A DNA stretch of 6,088 nt from JAZFYD01 sp036443405 (GTDB lineage Bacteria; Planctomycetota; PLA2): positions 1 to 6,088 of the forward strand of contig JAZFYD010000192.1 in NCBI GenBank assembly GCA_036443405.1. Reading direction: 5' to 3'. A model generated the notes under the pieces. The model ran no database searches. It saw only the letters and a program-made list of their open reading frames with translations, and was not told the DNA's origin. Below are positions 1 through 5,869 of the stretch, in pieces. Numbering within the stretch: the first letter of the stretch is position 1; every line of letters starts with the position of its first letter. Made by a program: the position numbers and the translations under genes.

Positions 1-168
1 AACAGAGAAGCGGCCCAAACAGAAACGTCGTTGACCGCGAAGCAGCCGGCCGCCGGGCGCTCACGACGATGCCGGGTTCCAACGCTTCGCGTGGTTGACC
101 GGTCGCTGAGGTCGCCTTCGCGCGCGCTAGGATTCCGCGTTGCGCTCGACGCTCCGCCGCCAGAGTGA
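1..168 (+). CDS. C-terminal end of a protein cut by the window edge, possibly a formylglycine-generating-enzyme (SUMF1) family member
   Basis: Frame 1 is open from base 1 to a TGA at 166-168, giving the last 55 residues of a gene that begins outside the window. The final part reads CRVPTLR, then RSPSRALGFRVALDAPPPE. A CR...R...LGFRVAL ending is characteristic of the FGE-sulfatase/SUMF1 fold, in which the chain ends with a conserved LGFR strand shortly after a CR(S/A)..R segment. This family includes formylglycine-generating enzymes and many planctomycete proteins of unknown substrate. The first 20 or so residues show no family pattern, and the usual RGGSW motif before CR is not visible, so the gene may be diverged or itself damaged. 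The assignment rests on one short motif; a chance open frame in GC-rich DNA is the alternative. Confidence 0.4.
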   Translation, partial: NREAAQTETSLTAKQPAAGRSRRCRVPTLRVVDRSLRSPSRALGFRVALDAPPPE

Positions 169-190
169 AAGCAGTCCCTCCACGAGCGCG

Positions 191-255
191 TGGCGAACCG
201 TTCATCGAGGCTCTCCGATGACGCTGAGAAGGTCGTTTGGAACGCGCAGCGCTAA
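191..255 (+). pseudogene. 3' scrap of a frameshifted paralogue of the 357-971 gene
   Basis: Bases 192-215 read GEPFIEAL. After one extra C (base 216 in the CTCC run) the shifted frame reads DDAEKVVWNAQR and stops at TAA 253-255. The intact gene at 357-971 ends GEPFIEALDDAEKVVWNAPR, so this is the last 20 codons of a close relative with a +1 frameshift. No matching sequence is found upstream of 191, so the 5' part has been lost or was never copied. The stop lies only 85 bases after the upstream stop at 168. This could be the remnant of a tandem duplicate, or a partial copy made by recombination together with the downstream repeat. Confidence 0.75.
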
Positions 256-314
256 TCGGGAGCAGTTCGGAGGACGGGGAAGCGGGAGGCGTTGCGGCGG
301 TTGGAGTTGCTTGG
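191..314 (+). repeat. Long direct repeat, copy A (3' gene end plus downstream DNA)
   Basis: This block aligns with 908-1030 with six substitutions and one single-base insertion (C216). It covers 20 codons of gene end, the stop codon, and about 60 bases of downstream non-coding sequence that include interspersed repeat copy 1. Conservation does not fall away in the non-coding part, which points to recent duplication or gene conversion and not to selection on the protein alone. Confidence 0.9.
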
Positions 315-320
315 GTAGGC
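258..320 (+). repeat. Interspersed repeat, copy 1
   Basis: The core at 278-314 (37 bases, beginning GGAAGCGGGAGGCGTTGCGG) is identical to 994-1030 and 2094-2130. Against copy 3 the match is 49 of 50 bases over 267-316 and extends weakly from 258 to 320. The copy starts two bases after the stop of the paralogue scrap. The core has no convincing internal palindrome. All copies point the same way and lie in DNA with no recognised gene. Function unknown. Confidence 0.9.
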
Positions 321-356
321 GGCGAGCCAGGGCACTGATACTGATGCGATACTGGC

Positions 357-971
357 GTGAACATGCTCTACGCCGAAATTAACTCCCGTCTCACGCGCCT
401 CGAAGCCCGAAACGAAACCCTGGTGAAGTCCCTTCGCGCTACACGAGCCGTCGTCGGGGTAACCATGGCTGGACTCGCGATCGTTCTGCTCGTCGGACAA
501 GGCGGTGCGAACAAACCCTCCGTGCACGCTTCCGACGTCGCGATTTACGACTCCGACTCGAATCGCAGGATTCAACTTCATGTGCGAAAGTCGGGTTTGG
601 CGGAAATAGCTGTCAACCAAAGGGACGGATACTTGTTCGCGACAGTTGATCGAACGGGTACACCCAGCCTGGTGCTCATGGGCCGCGACGATAAGGGCAG
701 TGCTGTTCTCAGGACCCAGCGCAAGGGTGCGATCCTCATAATGCGAGATGCGGCGGAGAACCCGTGCGTGATCATTGAGACGGGGGATACGGGCCCAGAA
801 CTCCACCTGGCCGATAGCGGTCAAACCGCCACGGGCCTGACGACGACGACGCTCAGCTTTCGGGACGAAAAAGGTCATGTCCGTCTCCGACTCGGCGTGA
901 GGAAGAATGGCGAACCGTTTATCGAGGCTCTCGATGACGCTGAGAAGGTCGTTTGGAACGCGCCGCGCTAA
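357..971 (+). CDS. Membrane-anchored protein with short coiled coil and beta-strand-repeat exterior, unknown function
   Basis: This encodes 204 residues. Residues 7-30 form a charged heptad-like helix (RLTRLEARNETLVKSL), 31-48 a single hydrophobic segment (AVVGVTMAGLAIVLLVG), and 55-204 a series of short beta strands separated by turns such as YDSDSNRR, MGRDDKG and FRDEKGH. The period is roughly 25-30 residues and the repeated theme is LxLxDxxGxxRxxLxVxxxGxPxL. Positive residues before the membrane segment predict the N-terminus inside and the repeat domain outside. Similar small anchored proteins are common in planctomycetes and none has a known role that I can name. The start is uncertain: GTG at 357 and ATG at 363 are both in frame and neither has a clear Shine-Dalgarno sequence. 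The gene lies between copies 1 and 2 of the interspersed repeat, and its 3' end is duplicated at 191-255. Confidence 0.8.
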   Translation: MNMLYAEINSRLTRLEARNETLVKSLRATRAVVGVTMAGLAIVLLVGQGGANKPSVHASDVAIYDSDSNRRIQLHVRKSGLAEIAVNQRDGYLFATVDRTGTPSLVLMGRDDKGSAVLRTQRKGAILIMRDAAENPCVIIETGDTGPELHLADSGQTATGLTTTTLSFRDEKGHVRLRLGVRKNGEPFIEALDDAEKVVWNAPR

Positions 972-1030
972 TCGGGAGCGGTACGGCGAACGGGGAAGCG
1001 GGAGGCGTTGCGGCGGTTGGAGTTGCTTGG
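908..1030 (+). repeat. Long direct repeat, copy B (3' gene end plus downstream DNA)
   Basis: This is the partner of 191-314, about 717 bases downstream in the same orientation. It contains the last codons of the 357-971 gene, the TAA at 969-971 and interspersed repeat copy 2. Recombination between the two blocks would delete or amplify a unit of about 717 bases that holds the whole 357-971 gene. Confidence 0.9.
974..1030 (+). repeat. Interspersed repeat, copy 2, in the convergent gap
   Basis: The core at 994-1030 is identical to copies 1 and 3. It fills most of the 70-base gap between the + strand stop at 971 and the minus-strand peptidase stop at 1042-1044, and so sits where a bidirectional terminator might be expected. 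No strong stem followed by a T run is visible, so a terminator role is not supported by base pairing. Confidence 0.9.
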
Positions 1031-1041
1031 AAGGCTGACTA

Positions 1042-2010
1042 TTACTTCCAGAGCCGCAGCGGGTATTTCTTGTGCCAAGCCACGTCGTCCCACGCCTCGC
1101 CGCACGCGGCCAGAATCGCCTTTGACATCTCTTCGCAGCAGACCGGACAAAAGGGATCGCCGCGCGCACGCATCATGCACTTTCTCCACGGACGGAAGAC
1201 GCCACGCTCGCGAAAGTAGCCACCCTCGTGCGCCCACTTGCGTCGCTTGGCACCGGGCAGCGAGAGGAAATGCTTCCACTTTGCCGTCTGCTGAATGGTC
1301 TTGAAGTTCTTGAGGTCGATGTGCTCCTTCAAGGTCGCGTTGGCGTGCGGTAGATCCTCGCCCGTCTCCGGCAAAGGACGAATTGCAGCTGTCTCCTCAT
1401 CCACATAGCCGTCCGCCAGGCCGGCGAGGCTGTGTCCGAGTTCATGGATGGCGATGAGGAACGATGACGTGTCCTGGGCTGCGAACGTAGGCGCGGGCAA
1501 TGCGCCTCCACGCACTCGGACCGCGTGAAGGACGCTTCCGGCACCTCCATACCGTTCCACGTTCACCATGACGAACACGATGTCAACGGCGCCCGCCGCG
1601 ACGACAACTTCCTTGAGGGCTGCGGGGTCGGTAAACGCCAGAAGACGCCCTTCCGCGCTGTCAAACTGGCTCTTCAAGGCAGTGTCGTGACGCTGGTCAT
1701 CGGGGGACTGTTTGCAACCCTTGTCCTTCGACTCCAGAAACGCAGCGCGGACTCTGAACTTGGCGCGATACCACTCAAAAGGCGGCTCTTTGAAAAGGCG
1801 ACGCGCGTAGCGTTGGACATCCTTCCAGTACTTGCCTTTCGGCGTGAGGTGCTTCCGTTGGTATCCATCGCCGACGAAGAGAACGTCTACACATTTCTCC
1901 GGCGGCCCCGCCTCTTGCCACGTCTTGAAGCGCAGCACAGACTTTTTCGGCCCCGCGACGACGGGAACCGCGAGCAAGAACGCCATGGCCAACAGCCCGA
2001 TCCCTCTCAT
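1042..2010 (-). CDS. Secreted M64 family zinc metallopeptidase (IgA-peptidase-like)
   Basis: This encodes 322 residues. Residues 1-20 are a signal peptide (MRGIGLLAMAFLLAVPVVAG), so the enzyme should act outside the cytoplasm. VDVLFVGDGYQ at 41-51 is the N-terminal hallmark of the peptidase M64 family. The zinc motif HELGHSLAGLADGY lies at 189-202: H189 and H193 are ligands, E190 the catalytic base, and D200 the likely further ligand. A cysteine-rich end (C278MMR, then FCPVCCEEM at 287-295) matches the family's usual CMMR...FCPVC segment. The family is named for bacterial IgA-cleaving enzymes, but most members have no known substrate; secreted protein degradation is an inference. One deviation is LADGY where LADEY is usual. 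The ATG at 2010 is chosen because it gives an intact signal peptide; no clear Shine-Dalgarno precedes it. The gene converges on the 357-971 gene and is framed by repeat copies 2 and 3. Confidence 0.9.
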   Translation of the reverse strand: MRGIGLLAMAFLLAVPVVAGPKKSVLRFKTWQEAGPPEKCVDVLFVGDGYQRKHLTPKGKYWKDVQRYARRLFKEPPFEWYRAKFRVRAAFLESKDKGCKQSPDDQRHDTALKSQFDSAEGRLLAFTDPAALKEVVVAAGAVDIVFVMVNVERYGGAGSVLHAVRVRGGALPAPTFAAQDTSSFLIAIHELGHSLAGLADGYVDEETAAIRPLPETGEDLPHANATLKEHIDLKNFKTIQQTAKWKHFLSLPGAKRRKWAHEGGYFRERGVFRPWRKCMMRARGDPFCPVCCEEMSKAILAACGEAWDDVAWHKKYPLRLWK

Positions 2011-2073
2011 GCGGTCGCCAATTGTCGCATGGCATCAACTCCGCCTCGGCAGGATGACCCGGCAGCTCTCGTT

Positions 2074-2136
2074 GGGACGCACTCGGAGGACGCGGAAGCG
2101 GGAGGCGTTGCGGCGGTTGGAGTTGCTTGGGTGAGC
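2074..2136 (+). repeat. Interspersed repeat, copy 3, upstream of the peptidase gene
   Basis: The core at 2094-2130 is identical to copies 1 and 2. Bases 2083-2132 match 267-316 with one difference (C2093 for G277). It starts 63 bases upstream of the peptidase start and ends where the scrap of a lipoprotein signal peptide begins (2135), overlapping it by about two bases. A 12-base perfect palindrome, AGCAGCGCTGCT, lies at 2134-2145 across that junction. Confidence 0.9.
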
Positions 2137-2293
2137 AGCGCTGCTTGCATTCGGTGTGCTCGGCGGAGCGTGTCGCGATGCGACAACTCAGGTCGAGGAC
2201 ACGCACGTCGCGACGCTCACAGTCGCGCTGTATCCCTACGTCCCCGACCCGGATCTCTTTCAAAGGGTGACCACGGAATCATGGGCGGAAGCC
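2135..2293 (+). pseudogene. N-terminal remnant of a thiaminase-I-like / substrate-binding lipoprotein
   Basis: Reading from 2135, the frame gives AALLAFGVLGGAC, the hydrophobic part and lipobox of a lipoprotein signal peptide with the acylated Cys at 2171-2173. About 16 residues later comes TLTVALYPYVPDPDLFQ (VALYPYVPDP at 2222-2251), then a Trp at 2282-2284. This closely resembles the start of mature bacterial thiaminase I (LKVAIYPYVPDPARFQ...W), a fold related to periplasmic binding proteins. The start codon and basic n-region are missing: an in-frame TGA lies at 2132-2134, exactly at the end of repeat copy 3. The family pattern ends near 2293, after about 53 of the roughly 400 codons expected, so this is a doubly truncated remnant. 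A GTG at 2156 could start translation but would leave no functional signal peptide. Homologues need not be thiaminases; many are uncharacterised binding proteins. Confidence 0.6.
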
Positions 2294-2318
2294 GGCGGCT
2301 GTACGCGTTCGACGCACG

Positions 2319-2494
2319 CTAGTCCGTCAAGCCCAGGAGGTCCTCGTGCCACCCCGTCGGTGGTTCCATGTCAATCAGGCATGTACTCATCCGGTAGGCA
2401 AGTTGGAAGTACTCGAGTGCGGCTCTGGTCTCTGGAGGTCGCCGGGGATGACTGCGGCTGCCGCGGCGGCGTCCCGTTTGATCTCGTGCCGCAT
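2319..2494 (-). pseudogene. Small minus-strand gene (about 58 codons) interrupted by one frameshift
   Basis: From ATG at 2494-2492 the minus strand reads MRHEIKRDAAAAAAVIPGDLQ (21 codons, to 2432). Then a frame offset by one base reads ETRAALEYFQLAYRM, CLIDMEPPTGWHEDLLGLTD and stops at TAG 2321-2319. Restoring one base near 2425-2435 would join them into one protein of about 58 residues, helical, with a balanced composition unlike the Arg/Pro-rich shadow frames around it. The ATG has a good ribosome binding site: GGAG at 2505-2502, seven bases away. I do not recognise the family. It diverges from the sigma-fusion gene, and its stop lies 26 bases from the end of the thiaminase-like scrap. The break could be a true pseudogene mutation, a sequencing error, or less likely a programmed frameshift. 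Confidence 0.5.
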
Positions 2495-2540
2495 TTTGGT
2501 ACTCCAATGTGAAGGCGCGGGCGGACCGGCGGCATCTAGC

Positions 2541-2544
2541 AGGA
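2541..2544 (+). promoter_or_regulatory. Ribosome binding site that favours the start at 2553
   Basis: AGGA at 2541-2544 lies eight bases before the ATG at 2553. The in-frame ATG at 2544 overlaps it and has no other Shine-Dalgarno candidate at a workable distance. The start at 2553 also begins the protein directly at the sigma region 2 helix, as in related sigma factors. Confidence 0.55.
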
Positions 2545-2552
2545 TGAAACCC

Positions 2553-5500
2553 ATGACCGAACCCGAGACGTTGCTTCAGCACGCCACATTCCTGCGGGGC
2601 CTGGCGCGGGGTCTGCTCGGTGGATCCGAGGACGCGGGCGATGTCGTGCAGCAGACGTGGCTCGCAGCGCTGGAGAAGGGGCCGCGACGCCCCGAGAAGG
2701 CGCGCGCGTGGCTCGCGGCGACGCTGCGGAACTTCGTGCGCATGTCCTATCGCGGCAAGGCGCGGCGGAGCCGGCGCGAGGAGGCGGCGGCGCGACCCGA
2801 GCGCGTGGTCGCGACCGACGAGATCGCGGAGCTGACGGAGTTGCAGCGGCGCGTGGCCGAGGCGGTGCATACCCTCGAGGAGCCGTACCGGACAACGATC
2901 GTCCTGCGTTACCTCGAGGAACGCACGACCGCCGACATCGCGCGCAAGCAGGGCGTGCCCGCCAAGACGGTGCAGACGCGTCTGAGGCGCGGCCTCAAAC
3001 TCCTCCGCGGTCGGCTCGACTCCGCGTACGGCGGAAACCGGAAAACATGGGCGTTGCTTCTCGTTCCCTTGGCTCTGCCGTCTACGGCGTCCGCAGCGGG
3101 CGGTGGTGCTGTGTTCGCCGCTTTTTGGATAATGCTCATGAAACCGAAGATCCTTCTTCCGCTCCTGCTTCTTCTCGCCCTCGCTTCCACGCAACTCGTG
3201 CGCGGCCTATCGCCGCGCGACGATGGCGAAGTGCCGAGGCAAGCCCGATCGCCGGAGCGCGTCGTCGCAAACGGCGTCACACCGACGGAAGACTCGCTGC
3301 AGGATCCGCCTGCAGCGCAAACCGGATCACCGCTGCTCCGTGGCATCTTGAAGAACCGCGAGAGGGCGAGTGTCGGGGGGGCGCTCGTGACGCCCGGTTC
3401 CTGGGGAGAGGACGAGTCGTGGCATTCGACGGGAGAGAGCGTGCGCTCGGACTCCGACGGCGCGTTCGCCGCGGCGGTCGAGCGCGGTGCGAGTACGGGC
3501 GTATTCATCGTGCATCCCGACTACGTTTCCCAGCGTGCGTGGATCGACCCCGCGCTGGCAGAGCCCCGCGTCGTGACGCTGCGACGTGGCGTGCGCATTG
3601 CGCTCAAGGTGCTCTCGCCGCAATCGGAACCGGTCGCGGGCGCGCGACTCGACATCTCCCATCGCAAGCCGGAGCCCGGCGGAATGGTTGGCATTGAGGC
3701 CATCGCGCAGGCCACCACGGACGAGACCGGGCGTGTCGCGGCGGTTCGAGTACCGAAGGGGCGCGTCGCCGTCCGCGTCAAGCACGCGGAATTCGCCGAA
3801 GGCATCGCCTACTTCGACGTCGATGCGGATAGCGAGCAGACCATCGTGTTGAAGCTGGGCGGCACCATCACCGGCCGCGTTCTCGACCGTCGCGGCAAGG
3901 CAGTTGCCGGGGCGCGGGTGCGCCTTGACGACAATGACGAAAATGAAGCCGCCGCGGGAGTGGTCACCGATGCGTCTGGACGCTTTACGCTCGATGGCCT
4001 TCCGCCGGGCTGGGTCGATCTGGTCGCGTCCGCAAAGGGATATGGGGACGCCCGCTTCGGCAGTGCGCTCGGTTGGCACGAGTCCACGCCCGTGCCCGTG
4101 CGCGATCGCGAGACCACGCGTGGCATCGAGATCATCCTGCGCGACCCCACTTGGTTAAGCGGTCGTGTGATTGACGAAAAGGGCCGGCCCCTGGCCGACG
4201 TGCCGATCGAGGTGTACATCGACGGGGAGGTCACCGCGATCACCGACGCGAAAGGGCGCTTCCGCATGGCGCTGGGCATCAATGGAGTCGGCTCCGCCGC
4301 GCTTGCCATCCGATCCGACGACAGGTGGCAAATCGACGGGAATTCGAGCATCCAGCTGACCGAGGGGCAGGCGCACGATCTCGGCGATCTGCGCGCTGTA
4401 ACGACGGCGACCTTGTCGGGCCGCGTCGTAGACGAGCATGGCAAGCCGGTCGCGAAGGGCAGGGTCGCGACTTCGTCCAACGTGGTGAGCATCCGAGCCG
4501 GTCGTTTCACGATGCTCGTGCGACCTGGAACGCAACAGATTCGCGTCCAGGCGCAGTCGGAGACCGGACCTCTCGTGGGGACCGCTCGATTGGAAGTCGC
4601 ACCCGGCGAGACAGTCAAGAACATAACGCTCACCGTCAAGCGCGCCGTGCTCATTCGCGGAAGGCTGATTTCGCCGGACGGTGTCCCGAGCGTACCGCGT
4701 TGGGTCATGGCAGTGCGTGTGGGCGAGCCCATGCCGGTGTCCCGCAAGCGGCCAGCCGCGGTGTTCGCGTCGGAGGACGGCGTCTTCACACTTGTGGTGT
4801 CGGGTGATGGGGAGTACCGCGTCGGCCTCCGCGAGGAGGACGGCCGTCGCGACATGGTGCGCTTCGCCGCGGACCCGCCGCCCGCTACCGTCAAACCCGG
4901 CGGGCTGCCGATTACCATCGTCGTGCCGCGTCTCGATGCAACCGTCACAGGACAGGTATTCAGCGGCGTCACGCGACGGCCGCTCGAGGCGTACGAGGCC
5001 AGACTCGTCGAGTATCGCGGCGGATTGCCGTGGAACTACTCCATCATCACCGTCCGCCAGGAGGATGGACGCTTCCGGTTCCGTGACGCAACGGGCGGTG
5101 CGAAGTACGCGCTCGAAGTCGCGGCCGCGGAGCACGGGCTCTATCGATCCGGCGTCTTCCAGCCGGCGCGCGGCGAGTCGCATGCGCTTCCGCCCATCAC
5201 GTTGGCGGCGCAGGGCCGTGTCCGTGGACGTGTGGTGGATAGCGCGGGGCGAGCCGTGCCGTTCGCGCGCATCGCGATCCTCGGTCCCAATCTCGAGACG
5301 AACGTGGACCGCCCGGTGACAGACTCCGAGGGGCGCTTCGCGCCGATCGGATCCGCGCCTGGAGAACGGAAGTTGATTGCGTTTGTCCCTTCGCGCGCGA
5401 TTGGCATCGCGGACGTGCGCATCGGTCCGGGCCGGACAACCGAAGTGAAGATCACGCTACCGTCCTCCGCGCCTCTGGTTGTCGTGGTGAAGGACGCGCA

Positions 5501-5747
5501 AGATCGCCCGCGCGCCGACGTGGCGGTAACTTTTTCCGCCGACTCCATCGCGCCGCTATCGAGCGAGCACATGTTCCGGCTCTACCTGCACGGGCACCCG
5601 GGCCAGAGTTACCGCACCGACTTGCGCGGCGAATTGCGGATTGGCTTCCTACCCGCGGGCGAGGTTCAGCTGGCTGTCGGGGACGAGCGCCGCGATGCCA
5701 CCCTCGTCGCCGGGACAGAGACGCGCGTCGAGTTCCAGATCGAGTAG
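2553..5747 (+). CDS. ECF-type sigma-70 factor fused to a membrane segment and an array of carboxypeptidase-regulatory-like domains
   Basis: This encodes 1064 residues in one uninterrupted frame. Residues 5-70 are sigma region 2 (DAGDVVQQTWLAAL, then RAWLAATLRNFVRMSYRGKARR split over 51-72). Residues 96-155 are sigma region 4, with the helix-turn-helix around TTADIARKQGVPAKTVQTRL. Residues 166-195 are a hydrophobic stretch and 200-216 a clear membrane helix (ILLPLLLLLALASTQLV) preceded by MKPK. From about 262 to the end come roughly nine beta-sandwich units opening with GRVxDxxGxPVAGARV-like strands near 262, 349, 441, 537, 623, 702, 800, 892 and 977. The sigma part should sit in the cytoplasm and direct RNA polymerase; the array would lie outside if the helix at 200-216 spans the membrane. 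Planctomycete sigma factors with large C-terminal extensions are known as a class. Tethered, self-regulated sigma activity is an inference. No separate anti-sigma gene is seen. Confidence 0.88.
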   Translation: MTEPETLLQHATFLRGLARGLLGGSEDAGDVVQQTWLAALEKGPRRPEKARAWLAATLRNFVRMSYRGKARRSRREEAAARPERVVATDEIAELTELQRRVAEAVHTLEEPYRTTIVLRYLEERTTADIARKQGVPAKTVQTRLRRGLKLLRGRLDSAYGGNRKTWALLLVPLALPSTASAAGGGAVFAAFWIMLMKPKILLPLLLLLALASTQLVRGLSPRDDGEVPRQARSPERVVANGVTPTEDSLQDPPAAQTGSPLLRGILKNRERASVGGALVTPGSWGEDESWHSTGESVRSDSDGAFAAAVERGASTGVFIVHPDYVSQRAWIDPALAEPRVVTLRRGVRIALKVLSPQSEPVAGARLDISHRKPEPGGMVGIEAIAQATTDETGRVAAVRVPKGRVAVRVKHAEFAEGIAYFDVDADSEQTIVLKLGGTITGRVLDRRGKAVAGARVRLDDNDENEAAAGVVTDASGRFTLDGLPPGWVDLVASAKGYGDARFGSALGWHESTPVPVRDRETTRGIEIILRDPTWLSGRVIDEKGRPLADVPIEVYIDGEVTAITDAKGRFRMALGINGVGSAALAIRSDDRWQIDGNSSIQLTEGQAHDLGDLRAVTTATLSGRVVDEHGKPVAKGRVATSSNVVSIRAGRFTMLVRPGTQQIRVQAQSETGPLVGTARLEVAPGETVKNITLTVKRAVLIRGRLISPDGVPSVPRWVMAVRVGEPMPVSRKRPAAVFASEDGVFTLVVSGDGEYRVGLREEDGRRDMVRFAADPPPATVKPGGLPITIVVPRLDATVTGQVFSGVTRRPLEAYEARLVEYRGGLPWNYSIITVRQEDGRFRFRDATGGAKYALEVAAAEHGLYRSGVFQPARGESHALPPITLAAQGRVRGRVVDSAGRAVPFARIAILGPNLETNVDRPVTDSEGRFAPIGSAPGERKLIAFVPSRAIGIADVRIGPGRTTEVKITLPSSAPLVVVVKDAQDRPRADVAVTFSADSIAPLSSEHMFRLYLHGHPGQSYRTDLRGELRIGFLPAGEVQLAVGDERRDATLVAGTETRVEFQIE

Positions 5748-5765
5748 GCCTGGATTCGCCGCGCG

Positions 5766-5778
5766 TGCTTGGGTGAGC
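5766..5778 (+). repeat. Possible truncated fourth copy of the interspersed repeat
   Basis: TGCTTGGGTGAGC here is identical to 2124-2136, the 3' end of repeat copy 3. It lies 18 bases after the sigma-fusion stop; copies 1 and 2 likewise follow stop codons closely. Upstream bases do not match the rest of the repeat, so coincidence cannot be excluded. Confidence 0.3.
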
Positions 5779-5829
5779 CACGTTCGCCCGTGATCGCCGG
5801 CTAGAGCTGAGGCTGGGGAGAGTGGAATC

Positions 5830-5868
5830 CGCGAGTACGTCGCATCCCCATCGGGAGCGATGCTCGCG
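5830..5868 (+). other. Inverted repeat (hairpin or operator) between the sigma-fusion and kinase genes
   Basis: CGCGAG at 5830-5835 pairs with CTCGCG at 5863-5868. Inside it TCGC (5840-5843) pairs with GCGA (5857-5860) and TCCC (5845-5848) with GGGA (5853-5856), closing a four-base loop CATC. The outer and inner stems are separated by a 4x2 internal loop, with one bulged A at 5844. There is no T run after it, so it is not a classical terminator. It abuts the TAGAAT at 5870, where an operator or a factor-dependent terminator would fit. Confidence 0.4.
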
Positions 5869-5869
5869 C

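Noticed and set aside
95..134. Promoter formed by TTGACC (95-100) and TAGGAT (129-134)
   Set aside because: The spacing is 28 bases, far beyond 16-18, and it lies inside the open frame that ends at 168.
252..1169. Long minus-strand open frame antisense to the 357-971 gene, ending in the repeat
   Set aside because: It is antisense to a gene with clear domain structure and has no domain of its own. Its C-terminus (SNSNRRNASRFPV) is only the repeat read backwards, and a second unrelated frame ends the same way in copy 2.
278..2130. Integron-like cassette array with the repeats as attC sites
   Set aside because: The repeat lacks the paired RYYYAAC and GTTRRRY boxes and a foldable stem, and no integrase is present.
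278..2130. CRISPR array
   Set aside because: Three repeats spaced 716 and 1100 bases apart with genes between them do not fit repeat-spacer spacing.
994..2130. Composite mobile element carrying the M64 gene
   Set aside because: No transposase, terminal inverted repeats or short target-site duplications were found; only the direct repeats are visible.
2281..2322. + strand reading RRLYAFDAR then stop as a C-terminus of the thiaminase-like scrap
   Set aside because: It is in a different frame from the scrap, too short to judge, and shows no family motif.
2657..3697. Alternative + strand frame over the sigma region
   Set aside because: It is extremely Arg/Ala-rich with no motifs, while the overlapping frame encodes complete sigma regions 2 and 4.
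3809..5183. Minus-strand open frames of more than 300 codons opposite the carboxypeptidase-regulatory array
   Set aside because: They are shadows of a strongly biased GC-rich gene: Arg/Ser/Thr/Pro-rich, no recognisable domain, and the + strand frame has clear repeated beta-sandwich motifs throughout.
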